The notes beneath the pieces are model-generated. The model searched no databases and had not been told where the DNA came from. It saw nothing but the letters and a program-made list of their open reading frames with translations. This document shows, piece after piece, positions 55,437 to 63,057 of a stretch of DNA of 64,000 nucleotides (positions within the stretch are counted from its first letter, which is position 1; the number at the start of each line of letters is the position of its first letter). Origin of the DNA: Umboniibacter marinipuniceus. GTDB lineage: Bacteria; Pseudomonadota; Gammaproteobacteria; Pseudomonadales; DSM-25080. Made by a program: the position numbers and the translations under genes. The stretch spans positions 310,001 to 374,000 of the forward strand of contig NZ_REFJ01000002.1 in the NCBI RefSeq assembly GCF_003688415.1, given 5' to 3'.

Positions 55437-55604
55437 CTAGTCATCAAAGCAATATTGAGCGACGTTGCGTTGAAGGCGCATCTCATCGAGTTTGTCCTCG
55501 ATCATACGGCGCATATTACGCTCACGTTCTGTTTTTTTGCGACGACCGCGTTTCTTAGGTTGTTTAACTGCGACTTCTTCAGCTTGAATAGCAACTGTGT
55601 CCAT
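55437..55604 (-). CDS. Small basic/acidic protein, possibly PA3496-like
   Basis: 55 residues from ATG 55604; an upstream open extension of 31 codons is less likely. It has a strongly basic middle (KQPKKRGRRKKTERERNMRR) followed by a helix RMIEDKLDEMRLQRNVAQY and an acidic end FDD. This RR-IE-LDE-RLQR pattern recalls the small PA3496-type proteins of Pseudomonas, from memory and unverified. It ends at a good terminator. Role unknown; nucleic-acid or ribosome contact is a guess from charge. Confidence 0.5.
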   Translation of the reverse strand: MDTVAIQAEEVAVKQPKKRGRRKKTERERNMRRMIEDKLDEMRLQRNVAQYCFDD

Positions 55605-55823
55605 AAGAGAACCCCGCTTTTTTGATGCCGATACTTGGCGATTTTTTTTGTTTTTATTGTGTATCTGAGCGTCTAACAATTTGCATTGAGAGCGCACCCC
55701 ATCAAGTTACCTATTTCGCCACATAAGGTCAAGTACTTATTCGAATCCGCAATGGCAACTAGCAATCGAATTTGTGGTAGGCTTGTTTGCTGTTCACCAA
55801 GCTCCCTTATTTTTGGAATGACC

Positions 55824-56963
55824 ATGCGCAAAATTGGCTACCTTGTAGCAGCTCAGCTACTGAGCTTTTCTGTTGTCACTATGATGGTAGTGGCAAGCAG
55901 TCTTATCGGACTAGCGCTCTCTCCGCTTGCAGAGCTTGCGACCTTACCGCTTAGCCTTCAAGTTGCCGCCTTTGCGGCAGCCTTAATACCCGCCACACAG
56001 TCTATGCAGCGCAACGGTCGAAGACGGGTGATGTTGTTGATGAATGGTGCGGCAGGATGCAGCTTAGTACTTGCGATGCTCGCCGTCTTGATGCACTCCT
56101 TTGCGCTGTTTTGTTTCGCATCAGCCTGCCTTGGTGCCTCACTTGCTTACATTCAGCAGCTTCGATTTGTAGCCATTGAATCGGTTTTGGAACCGCAACA
56201 GAGCAAGGCGCTAAGCTGGATCATGATGGCGGGGATTGGCGCAGCGTTCCTGGGGCCAGAACTCATCAATTTAGGAAAGCTACTGGTCGCTCGTGAGTGG
56301 ATTGGCGCCTACTGCCTCGCCCTCGCTGCCTTGGCGATAACATTCCTACTGCTATATCGCTATCTACCTGCCGCCCAGCGCTCTGTTACCGAACTAGAAC
56401 AGGTTGAGAAGTCGAGGGTCTCTCCCGCATTGATCGTAGTGCTCTGTGCCGGTGCCCTCGGCGGCGCACTCATGACACTCATTATGACCGCCACCCCTAT
56501 CACCATGCACCACCACAATGGCTTTGATCTGATCCAGACAACCACTGTTATTCAATGGCATATTGTCGCAATGTTTGCCCCGTCACTATTTACTTCAAAA
56601 CTGCTCAAGTACATCTCTATTCGCCAGATGATGGGCTTGGGCGCGCTTATTATCGCGGTGTGCGCATACATTGGCTTCTTTGCCGCCGAATACCATCAAT
56701 TTCTTCTATCGTTGGTGCTATTAGGGATTGGCTGGAACTTCCTCTTCATGGGGTCAACACTTCTCCTGCCCACCCTTAGCCCTCAGCGCGAAAAGCTCCG
56801 CTTTCAAGGCTATTTAGATGGCTCGGCAGCAACATTACAAGCAATTGGAACGCTAACGGCAGGCGCTTTGCTGCATTTCGCGGGGTGGACTTCGATTCTC
56901 GCCTTTAGCGGACTCGTAGCTATTGGCGTGGCGCTATCGCTAAGTGTGAAGCGATATCATTAA
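55824..56963 (+). CDS. Major facilitator superfamily transporter
   Basis: 379 residues from ATG 55824 (MRKIGYLVAAQLLSF), preceded by GGA at 9 bases; the frame is open 46 codons upstream but that part is not hydrophobic. About 12 membrane helices. The first cytosolic loop reads QRNGRRRVMLL, the MFS motif A region. A central loop (LPAAQRSVTELEQVEKSRVS) separates the two halves, and the second half contains TPITMHHHNGFDLIQTTTVI. This resembles the YbjJ/MhpT-like 'MFS transporter' group without a known substrate. No neighbouring gene suggests one. Confidence 0.75.
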   Translation: MRKIGYLVAAQLLSFSVVTMMVVASSLIGLALSPLAELATLPLSLQVAAFAAALIPATQSMQRNGRRRVMLLMNGAAGCSLVLAMLAVLMHSFALFCFASACLGASLAYIQQLRFVAIESVLEPQQSKALSWIMMAGIGAAFLGPELINLGKLLVAREWIGAYCLALAALAITFLLLYRYLPAAQRSVTELEQVEKSRVSPALIVVLCAGALGGALMTLIMTATPITMHHHNGFDLIQTTTVIQWHIVAMFAPSLFTSKLLKYISIRQMMGLGALIIAVCAYIGFFAAEYHQFLLSLVLLGIGWNFLFMGSTLLLPTLSPQREKLRFQGYLDGSAATLQAIGTLTAGALLHFAGWTSILAFSGLVAIGVALSLSVKRYH

Positions 56964-56972
56964 AACGAGGGA

Positions 56973-57002
56973 TTGCTAACTAGGTAGTAAGTCAATTATC
57001 AT
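56973..57002 (+). promoter_or_regulatory. Candidate promoter of tRNA-Arg
   Basis: TTGCTA (56973-56978), an 18-base spacer and TATCAT (56997-57002) are followed by the GC-rich TCGCGC. Start would be near 57009, about 20 bases before the tRNA. Confidence 0.4.
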
Positions 57003-57029
57003 TCGCGCAACATTAGTGACTTACACTTC

Positions 57030-57106
57030 CCGCCCTTAGCTCAGCTGGATAGAGCGATCCCCTCCTAAGGGATAGGCCGCAGGTTCGACTCCTGCAGGGC
57101 GGGCCA
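57030..57106 (+). tRNA. tRNA-Arg(CCU)
   Basis: 77 bases with encoded CCA. The acceptor CCGCCCT pairs with AGGGCGG, the discriminator is G, the anticodon stem is ATCCC/GGGAT, and the loop CTCCTAA gives anticodon CCU, which reads AGG. tRNA-Arg(CCU) genes are common integration sites, but I see no integrase or repeated 3' end nearby. Confidence 0.95.
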
Positions 57107-57169
57107 TATTCCACCTAATCACACCACTTCCCCGTCAGAGAGACACTACAGAACTGCTCCTTCCGGTAA

Positions 57170-58000
57170 TTAGCGATGCGCCGTTGGCGGCAGTTCTCGT
57201 ACCAATCTGAAGCCAACACTATCCACTCTGTCACTAACAGTGCGCCAATCGCGGTAACTCACCGTGAGAAACGATGGGTAGAGAAACCAAGATCCGCCAC
57301 GAACTACACGCCTGGTGCAGTCACCATCCAGCCAAACGATCCCAAATCGTGGTGCACCATGATAATTCTCGTTCCAACAGTCTGCTGTCCATTCCCAGAC
57401 ATTGCCGCTCATATCAAAGAGTCCAAAATCATTGGCTGCGAAACTACCAACAAGGGATGGCGACATTCTGCCGTTGCAAGCGAACGCTGCGAGGGTGCAA
57501 TCAATTTCGTTACCCCAACTGTACTTCGTTGTTGAACCGGCTCTTGCCGCGTATTCCCACTCCGCTTCTGATGGTAGGCGGAACCATCCCAATGATTGCC
57601 CATTGAGCCACTGAATGTAGTGCAGGACATCCTCGTAACTTACATTAACAATAGGGCTCTGAGGGTGGAGCGCAGTGCCTCCGGCTGGCGGCGCGCAGTG
57701 ACTTGCTTCAACACACTGGCGATACTGACTCCAACTAACTTCTTTTGCCTGCATGTGAAAGCTCATAATCGACACGTTATGAACAGGAACCTCTCGATCA
57801 CGACCTTGTTCCGATCCCATCATGTACTCGCCACCGGGTACCTCAACTAGCTGACCTACCAGTGCACTACTCGCTAGAGTCCGTGCAGTTTCACCCTTCG
57901 AACTGTCTGCAATCCCACCATTAGCTATCAGGACGGAAACGATGATGCCTAGCATCAATGCAGCGCGCACGGAGAGTTTTTTAGCATTGAAAATTGGCAC
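57170..58000 (-). CDS. Secreted FGE-sulfatase (SUMF1)-domain protein
   Basis: 276 residues. An N-terminal signal (about 10-30, RAALMLGIIVSVLIANGGIA) exports it. The rest is one FGE/SUMF1 domain: VEVPGGEYMMGSEQGRDREV, PIVNVSYEDVLHYIQWLNG, FRLPSEAEWEYAARAG, NVWEWTADCW and RVVRGGSWFL. Oxygen-dependent formylglycine-generating enzymes end in GFRC, whose Cys binds copper; this one reads GFRLVREL, so it probably does not make formylglycine. No sulfatase gene is nearby. The GTG start has AAGG directly against it, so the true start is uncertain. Confidence 0.8.
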   Translation of the reverse strand: MPIFNAKKLSVRAALMLGIIVSVLIANGGIADSSKGETARTLASSALVGQLVEVPGGEYMMGSEQGRDREVPVHNVSIMSFHMQAKEVSWSQYRQCVEASHCAPPAGGTALHPQSPIVNVSYEDVLHYIQWLNGQSLGWFRLPSEAEWEYAARAGSTTKYSWGNEIDCTLAAFACNGRMSPSLVGSFAANDFGLFDMSGNVWEWTADCWNENYHGAPRFGIVWLDGDCTRRVVRGGSWFLYPSFLTVSYRDWRTVSDRVDSVGFRLVRELPPTAHR

Positions 58001-58120
58001 CTTGTTATTAACCTCTAGACTGTATTAGGCAATTATCATTGGTCATTAAAGCCGAGTGTGCAAGCGCTGAGAGCATGATAAAGAATATTGTTTAGGTCTT
58101 AACAATGCTATTATTCTCGA

Positions 58121-59023
58121 ATGACAAATCAATCACCGCTACACCCAAGAAACCCCCACCGAGGGCGTTACGACCTGTTCGCTCTGGGCAAAACGCATAA
58201 GCCACTAAATGGATTTATCCAGCGCAATCCTATGGGTGGGAAGACCATAAATTTTGCCAATCCTTCTGCGGTGGTTGCACTGAATACTGCATTGCTCAAG
58301 CACTATTATGGCCTCAAGGCTTGGCATATCCCCAAGGGGTTCCTCTGCCCGCCAATTCCTGGCAGAGCGGACTATATCCATCATCTCGCAGACCTGCTTG
58401 GTGAGCCCAACTTCAACCCCACCATTCGCGTCTTAGACATCGGTACAGGTGCCAACCTAATTTACCCCATCATTGCGCAGCATAGTTACGGCTGGAAGGT
58501 GGTGGGTACCGACATAAACACCCAAGCACTTAACAACGCCCAAACACTGATCGAAGAAAATTCACTTGGCGCTAGCATTAGCCTACGCCATCAAGCAGAT
58601 CCTCGTGCCATCCTCGCTGGTATTATCAACGCCGACGACAGCTTCGATGCGGTACTTTGCAATCCGCCCTTTCACCGTTCCGCAGAGGAAGCGAACGCTG
58701 GCAGTGAACGAAAGACCCGTCAGCTCAGTCGTCACAAACGCAAAAAAATGCCCGTAGGATTAAACTTCGGAGGCAGTAACGCGGAGCTATGGTGTGAAGG
58801 AGGCGAAGTTTGGTTTGTGAGCCAAATGATAAGAGAAAGTGAGCGCTATGCGACCCAGGTTAAATGGTTTAGCTCATTGGTAGCTAAGCAGGAGGATATG
58901 CCAGCGATCATCAGGCTCCTTAAAAAAACCGCTAACTGTCAGTATCAAGTCATTGATATGGCGCAGGGAAATAAGGTTTCCCGGTTAGTAGCGTGGCGAT
59001 TTGAATCCATGAGTCAAGGCTAA
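58121..59023 (+). CDS. rlmF: 23S rRNA (adenine(1618)-N(6))-methyltransferase RlmF
   Basis: 300 residues (E. coli 308). N-terminal HPRNPHRGRYDLFAL and FANPSAVVALNTALLKHYYG precede a class I methyltransferase: SAM site VLDIGTGANLIYPII, then VGTDINTQALNNAQ and the catalytic NPPFHRSAEEA. The Lys/Arg-rich loop RKTRQLSRHKRKK should contact rRNA. An intrinsic terminator follows directly. Confidence 0.93.
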   Translation: MTNQSPLHPRNPHRGRYDLFALGKTHKPLNGFIQRNPMGGKTINFANPSAVVALNTALLKHYYGLKAWHIPKGFLCPPIPGRADYIHHLADLLGEPNFNPTIRVLDIGTGANLIYPIIAQHSYGWKVVGTDINTQALNNAQTLIEENSLGASISLRHQADPRAILAGIINADDSFDAVLCNPPFHRSAEEANAGSERKTRQLSRHKRKKMPVGLNFGGSNAELWCEGGEVWFVSQMIRESERYATQVKWFSSLVAKQEDMPAIIRLLKKTANCQYQVIDMAQGNKVSRLVAWRFESMSQG

Positions 59024-59038
59024 ACCGAACTCGACACT

Positions 59039-59060
59039 GGGGTGTTATCACCCCGCTTTT
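59039..59060 (+). terminator. Intrinsic terminator of rlmF
   Basis: GGGGTG (59039-59044), loop TTAT, CACCCC (59049-59054), then GCTTTTG. It lies 15 bases after the rlmF stop and argues against any gene reading on into the adjacent minisatellite. Confidence 0.75.
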
Positions 59061-59080
59061 GTCCTTCTATCTTTCATCCC

Positions 59081-59220
59081 ACCTTCACTCACCTTCACTC
59101 ACCTTCACTCACCTTCACTCACCTTCACTCACCTTCACTCACCTTCACTCACCTTCACTCACCTTCACTCACCTTTACTCACCTTTACTCACCTTTACTC
59201 ACCTTTACCCACCTTTTATC
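59081..59220. repeat. 10-bp minisatellite downstream of rlmF
   Basis: Nine exact ACCTTCACTC units (59081-59170) are followed by three ACCTTTACTC, one ACCTTTACCC and one degenerate copy. The C-to-T variants are all at the distal end, so the array grew by copying blocks. A 10-bp period places each unit on about the same face of the helix. Because 10 is not a multiple of 3, all three frames cycle through the same 10-residue peptide, which makes open frames here uninformative. Confidence 0.95.
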
Positions 59221-59251
59221 CAGCTCTTATGGCCCCCTACTAACTGGCGTT

Positions 59252-59560
59252 ATGCACACCGTTATGACCGCATCGGCACCAAAACAGATCAATAACCACG
59301 CTCAGTGGTTGTTTGTCTTAGATCATTTTCATCTACGCCAATATCAAAGCGATCTGCATTCAAAGTCATTCTCTGTAACCGATAGCAAAAGCTATCACTG
59401 TGAAATTCCTTTATATAACAATGATTGCCACATCACCTTTGTGACTGACTGCGCAACCACCGCTGAGGCTCTCGAATTCATCGCTCCAAGCCTACCAACG
59501 TTTTTTAGTCGCCAATCAAGATTTTATGAAAATTCTATGCGTTCGCTAACTTGGACTTAG
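59252..59560 (+). CDS. Hypothetical small protein after the minisatellite
   Basis: 102 residues if ATG 59252 is used (a second ATG lies at 59264); neither has a good SD. It is soluble and His-rich, with NNHAQWLFVLDHFHLRQYQS, YHCEIPLYNNDCHITFVTDC and EALEFIAPSLPTFFSRQSRF. Not recognised. An open frame also runs from 59042 through the repeats, but its start lies inside the rlmF terminator, so I reject that extension. Its amino-acid make-up is protein-like, which is the only support. Confidence 0.4.
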   Translation: MHTVMTASAPKQINNHAQWLFVLDHFHLRQYQSDLHSKSFSVTDSKSYHCEIPLYNNDCHITFVTDCATTAEALEFIAPSLPTFFSRQSRFYENSMRSLTWT

Positions 59561-59637
59561 CGCCATAACTGGCTAATTATTAAACAGCAGTACGTATTAA
59601 CCACAAAAAATAATCTATTCACAATGGAGTCCAAACC

Positions 59638-61392
59638 ATGAAGAAACTGCTTGCAGTAGGTGTTACTAGCTTGGCACTTGCCATTGCATCCACAACGGCT
59701 ATCGCCGCGCCAGGAGGCAACGGAAATGGGAATTCAAACGGTCCGCAAGGGGTCGCCAACGGCCACACTAAGTTTGACACCGACCGACTCATCATCACCT
59801 TCTCTGAAACTGCCTTAACCACCTTTGATCAGGGCAATGGAAGAGCTAATGGCGTCGCTAATAGAGTTCGTGGCGCTACCGGTCGCGGCGCTAACTTTGT
59901 TCGCGACACCTTCAATGGCAAAGCGGTCGTCAAGCTTGATCGAAAGCTGGACCACGCATCAATGCAGGAGCTAGCACGTTTACTCGAAGCTGAAGCTGAC
60001 ATTATCTCGGTTGAAGTGGATGAAATGATGTACCCCATGGCCACGCCAAATGATCCCCTCTATAGTGACCAATGGCACTACTTTGAGCAGACAGGTGGTT
60101 TGAACGTACCAAATGCATGGGATACTGCAACGGGTGCAGGCGTTGTTGTCTCGGTAATTGATACCGGCTATCGCCCTCATGCGGACCTCGCTGCTAACTT
60201 GGTGGCTGGCTACGACATGATTTCTGACGCCACCGTGGGCAATGACGGAAATGGCCGCGATGCCGATCCTTCTGACCCTGGTGATTGGGTCAGCGCAGGC
60301 CAATGCTACACTGGCTCGCCTGCCTCTGGAAGCTCTTGGCATGGTACCCATGTCGCGGGAACCATTGCCGCAGTCTCTAACAACAACCAAGGCGTTGCCG
60401 GTGTTGCCTACGATGCTAAAGTTATGCCGGTTCGAGCGCTCGGCACCTGCGGCGGTTACACATCAGACATCGCGGATGCAATTGTTTGGTCTGCCGGCGG
60501 CAGCGTTTCGGGTGTACCCGCTACGGCTACGCCTGCTCAGGTGATCAATTTAAGCCTAGGCGGCGGCGGTTCGTGTAATTCCTTAACACAGACTGCCATC
60601 AACACGGCGCGTGGACTTGGTGCTACCATTCTTGTTGCCGCTGGTAATTCAAATGACAACACGGCGAACTATTCGCCAGCAAGTTGTAATGGCGTAGTAA
60701 CCGTTGCGGCGACAAACCGCCAGGGCGGACGCGCATACTACTCAAACTATGGTACTGCTGTTGACGTAGCGGCTCCCGGCGGCGCGCAAAGCTTTGCTAA
60801 CGACCCCGAAGGTGTTCTCTCTACACTTAACTCAGGTTCTACCACGCCGGGTTCAGATACCTATGAGTACTATCAGGGTACCAGCATGGCTACGCCTCAT
60901 GTAGCGGGTGTGGTTGCGCTAATGTACGAGGCAAACCCAAGCATTACGCCTGATGAAGTTGAGGTAGCACTGGAGAATACCGCAAGAAGCTTCCCCGCTT
61001 CCTGCTCTCAGTGTGGCTCAGGCATTGTGGATGCTACCGCAGCGGTTGCCGCAGCAAATGGCGGTGACACCGGTGGTCCTGGTCCTGGTACGGGTGATAC
61101 AATTACCTACAACAATCTTTCCGGAGCTCGTCGCTCTTGGCAAGGAACTTCCATCGAGATTCCAGCTGGGACAACCAACTTTAGTGTTGTGATGTCTGGT
61201 GGTACTGGTGATGCCGACCTCTATGTGCGTGAGGGTAATGCGCCGGCTAAGCGTAGTTACGATTGCCGCCCATATAACTCGGGTAATGATGAAGTTTGTA
61301 CGTTCACCAACCCAGCGGCCGGTACTTGGTACTACAGCATCTACGGCTACCGCGATTACAGCGGCGTGACACTTGTGGTTAGCTACGACTAA
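59638..61392 (+). CDS. Secreted subtilisin-like serine protease (S8) with PPC domain
   Basis: 584 residues. Signal peptide about 1-23 (AIAAPGG). A Gly/Asn-rich stretch and an I9-like propeptide follow (about 45-130: TDRLIITFSETALTTF, ELARLLEAEADIISVEVDE). The protease has Asp175 in VSVIDTGYRPH, His235 in SWHGTHVAGT and Ser416 in GTSMATPHVAGV, with the oxyanion Asn in VAAGNSND. A Gly/Pro linker (GGPGPGTGD) leads to a C-terminal pre-peptidase domain (about 490-584: MSGGTGDADLYVREG, YSIYGYRDYSG), typical of proteases exported by marine gammaproteobacteria. An intrinsic terminator follows. Confidence 0.93.
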   Translation: MKKLLAVGVTSLALAIASTTAIAAPGGNGNGNSNGPQGVANGHTKFDTDRLIITFSETALTTFDQGNGRANGVANRVRGATGRGANFVRDTFNGKAVVKLDRKLDHASMQELARLLEAEADIISVEVDEMMYPMATPNDPLYSDQWHYFEQTGGLNVPNAWDTATGAGVVVSVIDTGYRPHADLAANLVAGYDMISDATVGNDGNGRDADPSDPGDWVSAGQCYTGSPASGSSWHGTHVAGTIAAVSNNNQGVAGVAYDAKVMPVRALGTCGGYTSDIADAIVWSAGGSVSGVPATATPAQVINLSLGGGGSCNSLTQTAINTARGLGATILVAAGNSNDNTANYSPASCNGVVTVAATNRQGGRAYYSNYGTAVDVAAPGGAQSFANDPEGVLSTLNSGSTTPGSDTYEYYQGTSMATPHVAGVVALMYEANPSITPDEVEVALENTARSFPASCSQCGSGIVDATAAVAAANGGDTGGPGPGTGDTITYNNLSGARRSWQGTSIEIPAGTTNFSVVMSGGTGDADLYVREGNAPAKRSYDCRPYNSGNDEVCTFTNPAAGTWYYSIYGYRDYSGVTLVVSYD

Positions 61393-61416
61393 TAGAACAA
61401 TCATCTTCAATATGAC

Positions 61417-61445
61417 AACGGCGCCAATCAGGCGCCGTTTTTTGT
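61417..61445 (+). terminator. Intrinsic terminator of the subtilase gene
   Basis: AACGGCGCC (61417-61425), loop AATCA and GGCGCCGTT (61431-61439) form a 9-bp GC-rich stem that runs into a T tract ending at G61445. Confidence 0.93.
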
Positions 61446-61607
61446 TAGGTAGAAAGTTAAGCTACTCAGTTTAACTACCATGACTAGTTTACGGTAAATG
61501 ACTCCAGTCACCTGGGTCAAGCACCACCCACCGGCCTATTGAGTAACTAGCTACACGTAAGGCGATGCTCTAGACTTAGCGTCTAACCCCCCCATAGAGG
61601 ACCTCCG

Positions 61608-62021
61608 ATGACAAGCAAGTTAAGCTACGGCGACGGTGATGCATCATTTCAAGCGGCTGGTGGTCTTGAAGGACTAGAGAAACTAAGCCTATCTTTCTAC
61701 GCTTATATGGACAGATTACCAAGTGCTGTAGTAATTAGAGCCATGCACCCAGAGGATTTAGACGAATCAGTAAGGAAACTTGCATTCTTCCTATCGGGTT
61801 GGTTGGGTGGTCCGAAGCACTATTCAGCTCATTATGGACCAATTCGTATTCCCGCCGCTCATCAGCACCTTGCCATCGGTCATGCCGAAGCCGACGCTTG
61901 GATTGAGTGCATGCAATACGCGGTAGATGAACAACCCTATGCGCCCGAGTTTAAAGTCTACCTCATCCAACAGTTACGGGTACCGGCCGAGCGGATTCGA
62001 CAGGCATGCCTGCGCAACTAA
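61608..62021 (+). CDS. Group II truncated haemoglobin
   Basis: 137 residues with the 2-on-2 globin pattern: YGDGDASFQAAGGLEGLEKL, SFYAYMDRLP, the B/E helices with LAFFLSGWLGGPKHYSAHYG, and the F-helix region IPAAHQHLAIGHAEADAWIE supplying the proximal His and the Trp at G8 diagnostic for group II. Such proteins bind O2 or NO; redox or NO-detoxifying roles are inferred for relatives. It stands alone, convergent with the RcsF-like gene (4-base overlap of stops). Confidence 0.85.
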   Translation: MTSKLSYGDGDASFQAAGGLEGLEKLSLSFYAYMDRLPSAVVIRAMHPEDLDESVRKLAFFLSGWLGGPKHYSAHYGPIRIPAAHQHLAIGHAEADAWIECMQYAVDEQPYAPEFKVYLIQQLRVPAERIRQACLRN

Positions 62022-62431
62022 CCTTCGGCCTTAGTGCGAGTATAGAGGCTGCCCACACATTGCGTACACCCCGTTCGCTCGCCACGAGGCTGGCCGTTAC
62101 AGCTCTGAAATTTCAATACATCCGCGTTTGCTCGCCCGGCTTTGATACGTAAATCCTCTCGAGCCTGGGAGTCACTCCTATCAATTAATGTAGCAACCGA
62201 TAAGGTAGGCACTTGGGCCCTATCCGTTTCGCAGCTAAGCCCTGAAATAGTGCGCATAAATTGCCAATCTGGATCAATTGATTGTTCCTCGTAGACGAGC
62301 TGGACCCCTGCTTGATCTTTAAAGTCAGGATCAATGGAGAAAATGGGGCCCGTGCCATCACTTGTGTAAGCAACTTTACAACCACTTAGTACACCTATTG
62401 CGATGACGACGAGTGCGAGATATTTGATCAT
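62018..62431 (-). CDS. RcsF-like lipoprotein
   Basis: 137 residues. The lipobox LSGC puts the lipidated Cys at about 18 after a short hydrophobic signal; the next residue is Lys, not Asp, so it should go to the outer membrane. The C-terminal part matches the RcsF fold: SGLSC, then LRIKAGRANADVLKFQSC, then GCTQCVGSLY, giving the cysteines that form the two crossed disulfides in E. coli RcsF. RcsF senses envelope stress for the Rcs phosphorelay, but no rcsB/C/D is in the window, so the name denotes fold only. Confidence 0.7.
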   Translation of the reverse strand: MIKYLALVVIAIGVLSGCKVAYTSDGTGPIFSIDPDFKDQAGVQLVYEEQSIDPDWQFMRTISGLSCETDRAQVPTLSVATLIDRSDSQAREDLRIKAGRANADVLKFQSCNGQPRGERTGCTQCVGSLYTRTKAEG

Positions 62432-62473
62432 ATTTACCGCTTCCTTGCTGAGCTAATCATGATGAATAGCAAC

Positions 62474-62956
62474 TTAGAGTGAGCGCTTAAGCGCATCAAA
62501 ACTCCGAATTCCCTGTGGGTCCACTAGTACTGATTCGTTCGGCGCTAGGTAGCCGCGGCCCGAAAACAGAAGCGCTAATGTATGACTATACTTTTTCCCA
62601 TCTTTATCAACAGTCAACAGCATACCTCGTGTTGACGATGCAGCCATCAATATAACACTGCGAGTTTCCTCAACCGCCTCGAGACGAAACTCGCCAAATT
62701 CATTGGTTATATCATACTGGATAGCCTCTTCATCTCGCAAAGTAACCCTGGCACCCGATACTGGATTGCCCGTTTCATCAATAACCCATCCTACCACTTC
62801 TGGACTCTGGGTGTAGGTTACAATGGTGGGCACGCACGCAAAGAGCTGTCCGAAAATAAGAAGGCTTAACAGTAGTTTAAGGATCCTTTGACCACCTAAA
62901 GCGCTGGACGCTCCTTTCTGGCGGTTCAATCTGCCGTGTTTTATAACGCACACCAT
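62474..62956 (-). CDS. Lipoprotein with carboxypeptidase-regulatory-like domain
   Basis: 160 residues from ATG 62956 (GAGGAG 7 bases upstream; a TTG five codons earlier is less likely). A basic N-terminal stretch of about 25 residues precedes a hydrophobic segment LLLSLLIFGQLFAC, whose Cys looks like a lipidation site. The body is a beta-sandwich: VVGWVIDETGNPVSGARVTL and DITNEFGEFRLEAVEE, the CarbopepD_reg/transthyretin-like pattern. Function unknown. The upstream neighbour on the same strand ends in the 9-bp repeat. Confidence 0.65.
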   Translation of the reverse strand: MVCVIKHGRLNRQKGASSALGGQRILKLLLSLLIFGQLFACVPTIVTYTQSPEVVGWVIDETGNPVSGARVTLRDEEAIQYDITNEFGEFRLEAVEETRSVILMAASSTRGMLLTVDKDGKKYSHTLALLFSGRGYLAPNESVLVDPQGIRSFDALKRSL

Positions 62957-63000
62957 CCTTATGCTCCTCAAATAAATTTAATATTCGCCATGACCGCCTC

Positions 63001-63057
63001 GAGCTAATCGAGCTAATCGAGCTAATCGAGCTAATCGAGCTAATCGAGCTAATCGAG
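63001..63057. repeat. 9-bp tandem repeat at a gene's 3' end
   Basis: Six exact GAGCTAATC units (63001-63054) and a partial copy. On the minus strand each unit reads CTCGATTAG, that is Leu-Asp-stop in the frame of the gene ending at 63049. The stop codon has therefore been copied in frame with each unit, and the repeat begins inside the last codons of that gene. Confidence 0.93.

Noticed and set aside
57030-57106. tRNA-Arg(CCU) as the edge of an integrated island
   Set aside because: No integrase, no repeat of the tRNA 3' end downstream, and the following genes look chromosomal (FGE-like gene, rlmF).
59042-59295. Long open frames through the 10-bp repeats (172 and 78 codons)
   Set aside because: A 10-bp unit cycles through all three frames with no stop, so openness means nothing. 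The 59042 start lies within the stem of the rlmF terminator. Only the part after 59252 is kept, at low confidence.
63001-63057. 9-bp repeat as a CRISPR or integron attachment site
   Set aside because: Units are directly adjacent without spacers and share the frame of the gene's stop codon. This is a simple tandem array.
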